In this document: positions 6,870 through 9,995 of the stretch, one piece after another
Position numbering within the stretch: the first letter of the stretch is position 1
Layout of the letters: each line of letters starts with the position of its first letter
Source of the DNA: Campylobacterales bacterium
GTDB lineage: Bacteria; Campylobacterota; Campylobacteria; Campylobacterales; Sulfurimonadaceae
Direction: 5' to 3'
NCBI GenBank assembly: GCA_016937915.1
Contig: JAFGVR010000179.1
Coordinates: 1-9,995 of the forward strand
Length of the DNA stretch: 9,995 nt
Notes under the pieces: model-generated
Told to the model about the DNA's origin: nothing
The model's database searches: none
What the model saw: the letters and a program-made list of their open reading frames with translations, nothing else
Made by a program: the position numbers and the translations under genes

Positions 6870-7424
6870 ATGAAAAACATTTTTTTAACGCTATTTCTAT
6901 TTTTGGGTGTAGCATCTGCTGATAACTATACATACTACAACTCCACATCACACAACAACATAGCCCAGCACTTTACTGACATAGCAGCAGCTATAGCCAA
7001 ACAGCTAAATGAAAATAAAAATAGCTATGCCATAAAAGATAAAACTCTAGCTATCCTCTCTATAGTTGATATAAACGACTACAAACAAACTTCAAGTTTA
7101 GGCAGAAGAGTGAGTGAGAACCTCATCCATGAGATGCAAAAGTACGGATACAAAATCATAGAGTACAAAGCTATGAACTCCATAACTATAGATGATAAAG
7201 GGGAGTATGTATTTTCTAGAACTATGGATGATCTAAAAAAAGAGATGCAAGTAACCTACGCACTCTCAGGGACATATACAAGGTATGATGATAGTTTGAC
7301 TATAAACTGTAGGATTATCGATATAGCTACAAGCTTAGTGGTCTCAACCGCTCATGTATCGATCCCAAAATCTGTTTTGAGAAAGATAAATAAGCAAGAG
7401 AAAAAAGATGATTGGTTTAGGTGA
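6870..7424 (+). CDS. Periplasmic FlgO-domain protein (second paralogue)
   Basis: This is a secreted protein of 184 residues with a clear Sec signal peptide (1-17: MKNIFLTLFLFLGVASA, cleavage expected before Asp18). The rest is one FlgO-like domain (about 32-165). It has the same string of motifs as the protein at 3756-4484: LAILSIVDI, SSLGRRVSENLI, GEYVFSR, ALSGTYTR, LTINCRIID. There is no lipid-attachment cysteine at the cleavage site and no cysteine-rich tail; Cys147 is the only cysteine. The C-terminus is short and basic (RKINKQEKKDDWFR). It is transcribed away from the response regulator across a shared 107-base promoter region. Its last 8 bases overlap the 3' end of the convergent thiolase gene. 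The ribosome site is weak (GGA about 9 bases before the ATG). A role at the flagellar outer-membrane base is known for the family in Vibrio; here it is inferred. Confidence 0.8.
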   Translation: MKNIFLTLFLFLGVASADNYTYYNSTSHNNIAQHFTDIAAAIAKQLNENKNSYAIKDKTLAILSIVDINDYKQTSSLGRRVSENLIHEMQKYGYKIIEYKAMNSITIDDKGEYVFSRTMDDLKKEMQVTYALSGTYTRYDDSLTINCRIIDIATSLVVSTAHVSIPKSVLRKINKQEKKDDWFR

Positions 7425-8394
7425 TAGAGTACTTTTTAACAGCGTCTCTTGAATTAAACGGCGATGCTTGAACCTCATCACCATCAAACGAGATAGCATA
7501 AACCTCATCTACTGATGCTTTACAGTATGTCAGCACCGCTCTAGCAGCCATCTCTTTATCGGCCTCAGATGCACTTTTACTTAGAAGTGAATGAGGCCCT
7601 GGAATGCCAACAGTTTTGATGTGATAGTACTTATCGTTTTCTATCTCTTGAAGATACCCATTTTCATCTTTATCACGACCGATTACAAGCTTTGCACCAT
7701 CACTTAGTCTAAAATGGCGACCAACTTTCATAACAGGTATATCTTTTAACTCAAACTTATCATACTTGATAAAGTCAAACATCTTTCTACCAAACGCTTC
7801 ATCAGTTAGTAAACACCCACCACCTGGACTCTCAAAGTTCTCTAAACCTATCTCTTTGACAAGTTGCATCTGTCGCTCACGACCACGCCCTGTTATCCCC
7901 TCAAGTCTCTCTCTATCTACCCAGCCATTCTCTTCTGCTATGGTTGGTCTTAATGCTTTTGCTGAGAGTGGACGAAGCAAAAGCCCATCACAATCAGACT
8001 CGTTTAAAACATTTTGAAGTGCATCTTTGTTTTGGCTCATTGGGCGTTGCCCCATAACCTCACCACTTATCAAAAACGAAGCCCCAAGCTCACCCATCAT
8101 CCTCTTAGCTACACTAAACATCTTAGCATGGCAATCGATACAAGGGTTAAAATTTTTCCCATAACCATACTTTGGGGTAAATAAAGTCTCTTTTAAGAAC
8201 TCCTCTTTTATATCAACCACCAAAAGCTTTGCACCAACTTGATCACACATACTTTTCATGTGTTCATACCTATCTTTTGTACTTCCAAAACCTGTGTTTA
8301 CATTTAGTGCGATAACCTCAATCCCCTGATCTATGATAAGTTTCATAGCCAAAGTTGAATCAAGACCACCACTAAAGAGTGCTATTGCTTTCAT
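7417..8394 (-). CDS. PP-loop ATPase, tRNA-thiolation type (ThiI/MnmA-like) with NFACT-R-like C-terminus
   Basis: This is probably a cytosolic enzyme that adenylates a tRNA base and replaces oxygen with sulfur. The 325 residues begin with the PP-loop SGGLDS (8-13), which binds ATP. Two cysteine sites follow the pattern of MnmA-like thiolases: NPCIDCHAKMF with Cys85 and Cys88, and SPGGGCLLTD with Cys194. ISGEVMGQRPMSQ (110-122) is strongly typical of this subfamily. The C-terminal part (about 219-325), with VGRHFRL and IGRDKDENGYLQ, resembles the NFACT-R domain often fused to such proteins. It is not ThiI itself, since no N-terminal THUMP domain is present, nor canonical MnmA. Which tRNA position it acts on cannot be told. 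The start is Met at 8394, because AAGGA is 6 bases before it and the protein then begins right at the PP-loop strand (MKAIALFSGG). A frame-continuous ATG at 8436 would add 14 basic residues and runs towards decayed sequence. No terminator hairpin is seen between it and the overlapping convergent gene. Confidence 0.8.
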   Translation of the reverse strand: MKAIALFSGGLDSTLAMKLIIDQGIEVIALNVNTGFGSTKDRYEHMKSMCDQVGAKLLVVDIKEEFLKETLFTPKYGYGKNFNPCIDCHAKMFSVAKRMMGELGASFLISGEVMGQRPMSQNKDALQNVLNESDCDGLLLRPLSAKALRPTIAEENGWVDRERLEGITGRGRERQMQLVKEIGLENFESPGGGCLLTDEAFGRKMFDFIKYDKFELKDIPVMKVGRHFRLSDGAKLVIGRDKDENGYLQEIENDKYYHIKTVGIPGPHSLLSKSASEADKEMAARAVLTYCKASVDEVYAISFDGDEVQASPFNSRDAVKKYSIT

Positions 8395-8400
8395 ATAATT

Positions 8401-8405
8401 CCTTA
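8401..8405 (-). promoter_or_regulatory. Ribosome binding site that fixes the start at 8394
   Basis: The minus strand reads TTAAGGAATTATATG, with AAGGA about 6 bases before the ATG at 8394. The upstream ATG at 8436 has only GAAG at poor spacing. Confidence 0.65.
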
Positions 8406-8446
8406 AAAAAAGAGACTTTTTACGCAATTTTAACATTACACTTCTT

Positions 8447-8485
8447 TTACATATCTTTATTAGCTTTGTATCTCTTGTCTAGTTT
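8447..8485 (-). pseudogene. Decayed fragment of an HNH-nuclease-type gene
   Basis: On the minus strand, positions 8485 to 8450 encode KLDKRYKANKDM, followed at once by a stop (8449-8447). This lines up without gaps with KLNERYKAHKDI in the HNH-type protein at the right edge (9766-9731). Eight of 12 residues are identical and the rest are similar, in the same reading frame. The flanks do not align convincingly, and a stop lies a few codons upstream in the same frame. It is best read as the last recognisable piece of a former gene copy, in a 211-base stretch (8395-8605) that otherwise holds no gene. Confidence 0.5.
8451..8485 (+). repeat. Direct repeat, left copy (flanks the glycosyltransferase)
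   Basis: These 35 bases match 9732-9766 at 30 positions in the same orientation, sharing ATATCTTTAT and an exact GCTTTGTATCTCT. The copies bracket the glycosyltransferase gene at a distance of about 1.28 kb. The match follows a conserved protein motif, so shared gene ancestry explains it at least as well as an integration site. Confidence 0.6.
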
Positions 8486-8541
8486 AATTTTTTATAGTTT
8501 TCCAAGTTTATAACTTTAAGCAACATTTTTGACAATGAAGA

Positions 8542-8547
8542 TATAAT
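8542..8547 (+). promoter_or_regulatory. -10 box for the glycosyltransferase gene
   Basis: TATAAT lies about 60 bases before the ATG at 8606, preceded by a T-rich stretch and without a -35 at the usual distance. A TTGACA-like sequence (TTGACA at 8529-8534) is only 7 bases upstream, too close to pair with it. Confidence 0.4.
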
Positions 8548-8605
8548 TTTAGACATAAATTAGATTTTTTCTGTTGGATTAAAAATATTTGATAAAAGGC
8601 TATTA

Positions 8606-9508
8606 ATGGATAATTTATCAATTCTCATTTTGACTTATAATGAAGAACTGAATATAGAAAAATGTATAATCGAAGCCAAAAAATTGTCAAATCACATAAT
8701 TATTGTAGATTCTTATTCAACAGATAAAACACTGCAAATATGTAAAAGTTATGATTGTTCGATATATCAAAATAAGTTTGTTAATCAAGCAGTACAGTTA
8801 AATTGGGCTTTGGATAATATAGAGTTTAATACCGAATGGATATTAAGACTTGATGCTGATGAGTATTTTTTACCTGAATTGATTGATGAAATGAAAAATA
8901 GGCTGCATACACTAGATAAGAAAATCAATGGAATATTCTTTAAAAGAAGAGTGTTTTTTATGGATAGATGGATAAGGTATGGTGGTTATTATCCAGTACT
9001 ACTCTTAAGAGCATGGAGAAATGGTACAGCTATATGTGAAGAAAGATGGATGGATGAACACATGAAGCTTCTAGAAGGTAAAAGTATTTTATTTGAAAAT
9101 GACTTTGTAGATGACAACAAAAAAAATCTACATTGGTGGATCAGCAAGCATAATAACTATGCTACTAGAGAAGCTATAGAACAGTTAAACAGCAAGTATG
9201 GCTTTTTGGATTATACACCAGTAAAAGCAGATTTATTTGGGACTCAAGAGCAAAAGAAGAAATGGCTAAAAGAAAAAGTATATAACATCCTTCCACTTGG
9301 TATAAAGCCATTTATATATTTTATGTACAGATTTTTTATTAAGCTAGGCTTTTTAGATGGTTTTAGAGGATTTCTATTTCATATATTGCAAGGATTTTGG
9401 TATAGATTTTTAGTAGATGCTAAAGTTTATGAGATAGAAAGAAAAGCTAAAAAAAACAATCTTACTATAAAAGAGACACTTGAAAAAGAGTATGAACTTA
9501 AACTCTAA
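8606..9508 (+). CDS. Family 2 glycosyltransferase (lipooligosaccharide/capsule type)
   Basis: This is probably an inverting GT-A enzyme that adds one sugar from a nucleotide-sugar donor to a surface glycan precursor at the inner membrane. Of 300 residues, the N-terminal nucleotide-binding fold starts with LSILILTYNEELNIEKC (4-20) and IIIVDSYSTDKT (31-42). LRLDADEYF (80-88) carries the metal-binding DxD-type motif (Asp83, Asp85). DEHM at 150-153 is the likely catalytic base region, after RYGGYYPVLLLRAWR (124-138). The C-terminal part (about 225-275) is aromatic and amphipathic with no clear full membrane helix, suggesting peripheral attachment. The overall pattern resembles WaaE/LgtF-type transferases; donor and acceptor cannot be told. 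AAAAGG (8594-8599) is 6 bases before the ATG. It stands alone, flanked by an HNH-gene fragment on the left and an HNH gene on the right. Its spelling seems more AT-rich than the adjacent thiolase gene, hinting at transfer; this is an impression, not a computed value. Confidence 0.85.
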   Translation: MDNLSILILTYNEELNIEKCIIEAKKLSNHIIIVDSYSTDKTLQICKSYDCSIYQNKFVNQAVQLNWALDNIEFNTEWILRLDADEYFLPELIDEMKNRLHTLDKKINGIFFKRRVFFMDRWIRYGGYYPVLLLRAWRNGTAICEERWMDEHMKLLEGKSILFENDFVDDNKKNLHWWISKHNNYATREAIEQLNSKYGFLDYTPVKADLFGTQEQKKKWLKEKVYNILPLGIKPFIYFMYRFFIKLGFLDGFRGFLFHILQGFWYRFLVDAKVYEIERKAKKNNLTIKETLEKEYELKL

Positions 9509-9538
9509 AATTTCAAACTCCCTTTTTAAGTGATATAT

Positions 9539-9995
9539 CTACACAATTCCCAACTCTTCACTTATATCTTTTATAAGTTTGCTAAACGGTTTTTTTGATA
9601 GATCTGCATCTTCATCTATCAAACCAAATATATCTTTTTTTATCTGCTGGTACGGAATGCCTGTTAAGTCTTGAAGCTCTTTTAATCTGCTATCAGGGTA
9701 TTGCTCCGCCTTTGTTAGCATCTCATAAACTATATCTTTATGGGCTTTGTATCTCTCATTTAGTTTGAAAATACCTATATACTTTTCATACTCATTTGAG
9801 TAATTTTCTTTTAGTTTTATATCTATATCTTCTTTATTTTTTAGATGAAGATTTTCGCAAGATGTGTCTAAGAATAGTTTGAATTTTACTTTTTTGTCGA
9901 AGTCGAAATTATTAGATGCAGGGGAGAGATTTGTAAACTCCGCATTGCCTTTTAACTTAGTGTTACAACTATAACAACTAGGAATAAAGTTATAT
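9539..9995 (-). CDS. HNH-endonuclease-type protein, C-terminal part (runs off the right edge)
   Basis: The minus-strand frame ending in a stop at 9539-9541 stays open through 9994, giving the last 151 residues of a larger protein. The visible part begins YNFIPSCYSCNTKLKG, matching the second half of a zinc-binding HNH site (cysteines at visible residues 7 and 10 plus Asn11). Proteins of this type, common in defence and mobile regions, usually follow it with a Pro-containing linker and a helical tail. Here the tail contains FKLNERYKAHKD (visible 76-87) and ends KPFSKLIKDISEELGIV. The first catalytic histidine and the start lie outside the window. An internal ATG at 9721 is not a credible start, because coding sequence with family features extends 91 codons upstream of it. 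It converges on the glycosyltransferase with only 30 bases between the stops and no clear terminator. A role as nuclease in an anti-phage module is possible but no partner gene is visible. Confidence 0.65.
   Translation of the reverse strand, partial: YNFIPSCYSCNTKLKGNAEFTNLSPASNNFDFDKKVKFKLFLDTSCENLHLKNKEDIDIKLKENYSNEYEKYIGIFKLNERYKAHKDIVYEMLTKAEQYPDSRLKELQDLTGIPYQQIKKDIFGLIDEDADLSKKPFSKLIKDISEELGIV
9732..9766 (+). repeat. Direct repeat, right copy (inside the HNH gene)
   Basis: This is the partner of 8451-8485, with 30 of 35 bases matching. Here it is part of intact coding sequence for the KLNERYKAHKDI stretch of the HNH-type protein. Confidence 0.6.

Noticed and set aside
6857..6872. TTGGACA before the FlgO-domain gene at 6870 as a sigma-54 -24 element
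   Set aside because: The base pair 10 positions on is AT rather than GC, and transcription would begin inside the gene.
8403..8420. A/T stem-loop (AAAAAG...CTTTTT) in the leader of the PP-loop gene as a terminator or attenuator
   Set aside because: The stem is nearly all A-T with a 3-base loop, so it is too weak to call in an AT-rich genome.
8395..8436. N-terminal extension of the PP-loop enzyme from an ATG at 8436
   Set aside because: Fourteen extra basic residues precede the natural first strand of the fold. The ATG at 8394 has a good AAGGA site and the one at 8436 does not.
8529..8547. TTGACA with TATAAT as a classical sigma-70 promoter
   Set aside because: The two boxes are only 7 bases apart; about 17 are needed. 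Only the TATAAT is kept.
9485..9538. Terminator between the convergent glycosyltransferase and HNH genes
   Set aside because: Only a 5-base-pair stem (AGAGT/ACTCT) at the gene end with no proper T-run after it.
9539..9721. A free-standing 60-residue protein starting at 9721
   Set aside because: The same frame has no stop up to the window edge and carries HNH-type features upstream, so 9721 is an internal methionine.

Overview
The window looks like AT-rich chromosome from a free-living Campylobacterota (Epsilonproteobacteria) bacterium, perhaps a Sulfurimonas-like genus. This rests on three things: the hook gene order fliK-flgD-flgE, two sigma-54 promoters of the Campylobacterota flagellar type, and -10 boxes that lack a clear -35. 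The genus is inferred, not shown.

Layout. Positions 23-6762 are all minus strand. At the left is a hook operon, fliK-flgD-flgE (3684 down to 23), behind a sigma-54 promoter at 3735-3751. A second, better-matching sigma-54 promoter at 1-20 points off the left edge. Upstream of the hook operon is an exported FlgO-domain protein with a cysteine-rich tail (3756-4484). Upstream of that is a three-gene operon with overlapping ends (6762 down to 4550): an OmpR-type response regulator, a membrane-anchored coiled-coil protein of unknown function, and a short sensor kinase with one membrane segment and no evident sensor domain. A second, smaller FlgO-domain protein is transcribed divergently (6870-7424). 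Its 3' end overlaps the 3' end of a convergent PP-loop tRNA-thiolation-type enzyme (7417-8394).

Positions 8395-8605 hold a gene-poor stretch containing a short decayed copy of part of an HNH-nuclease-type gene. Then come a family 2 glycosyltransferase (8606-9508) and, convergent to it, the C-terminal part of an HNH-nuclease-type protein (9539-9995) that continues past the right edge. A 35-base direct repeat (30 identities) flanks the glycosyltransferase. One copy lies in the decayed fragment and the other in the HNH gene, so the right end looks like a variable, accessory junction.

How the genes may work together. FliK, FlgD and FlgE build the flagellar hook and set its length. FlgO-domain proteins are associated with the outer-membrane part of the flagellar motor. 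The two-component operon sits between two FlgO-domain genes. A pair of TGTAA(T/C) half-sites 11 bases apart, spaced as OmpR-family operators often are, lies just upstream of the larger FlgO gene. My inference is a local circuit in which a kinase lacking its own sensor, with the coiled-coil protein as possible periplasmic partner, controls envelope or flagellar genes. None of this is proven by sequence. Four gene boundaries here differ from the longest or simplest reading: ATG at 4484, TTG at 5440, ATG at 8394, and the HNH frame being open to the right edge.
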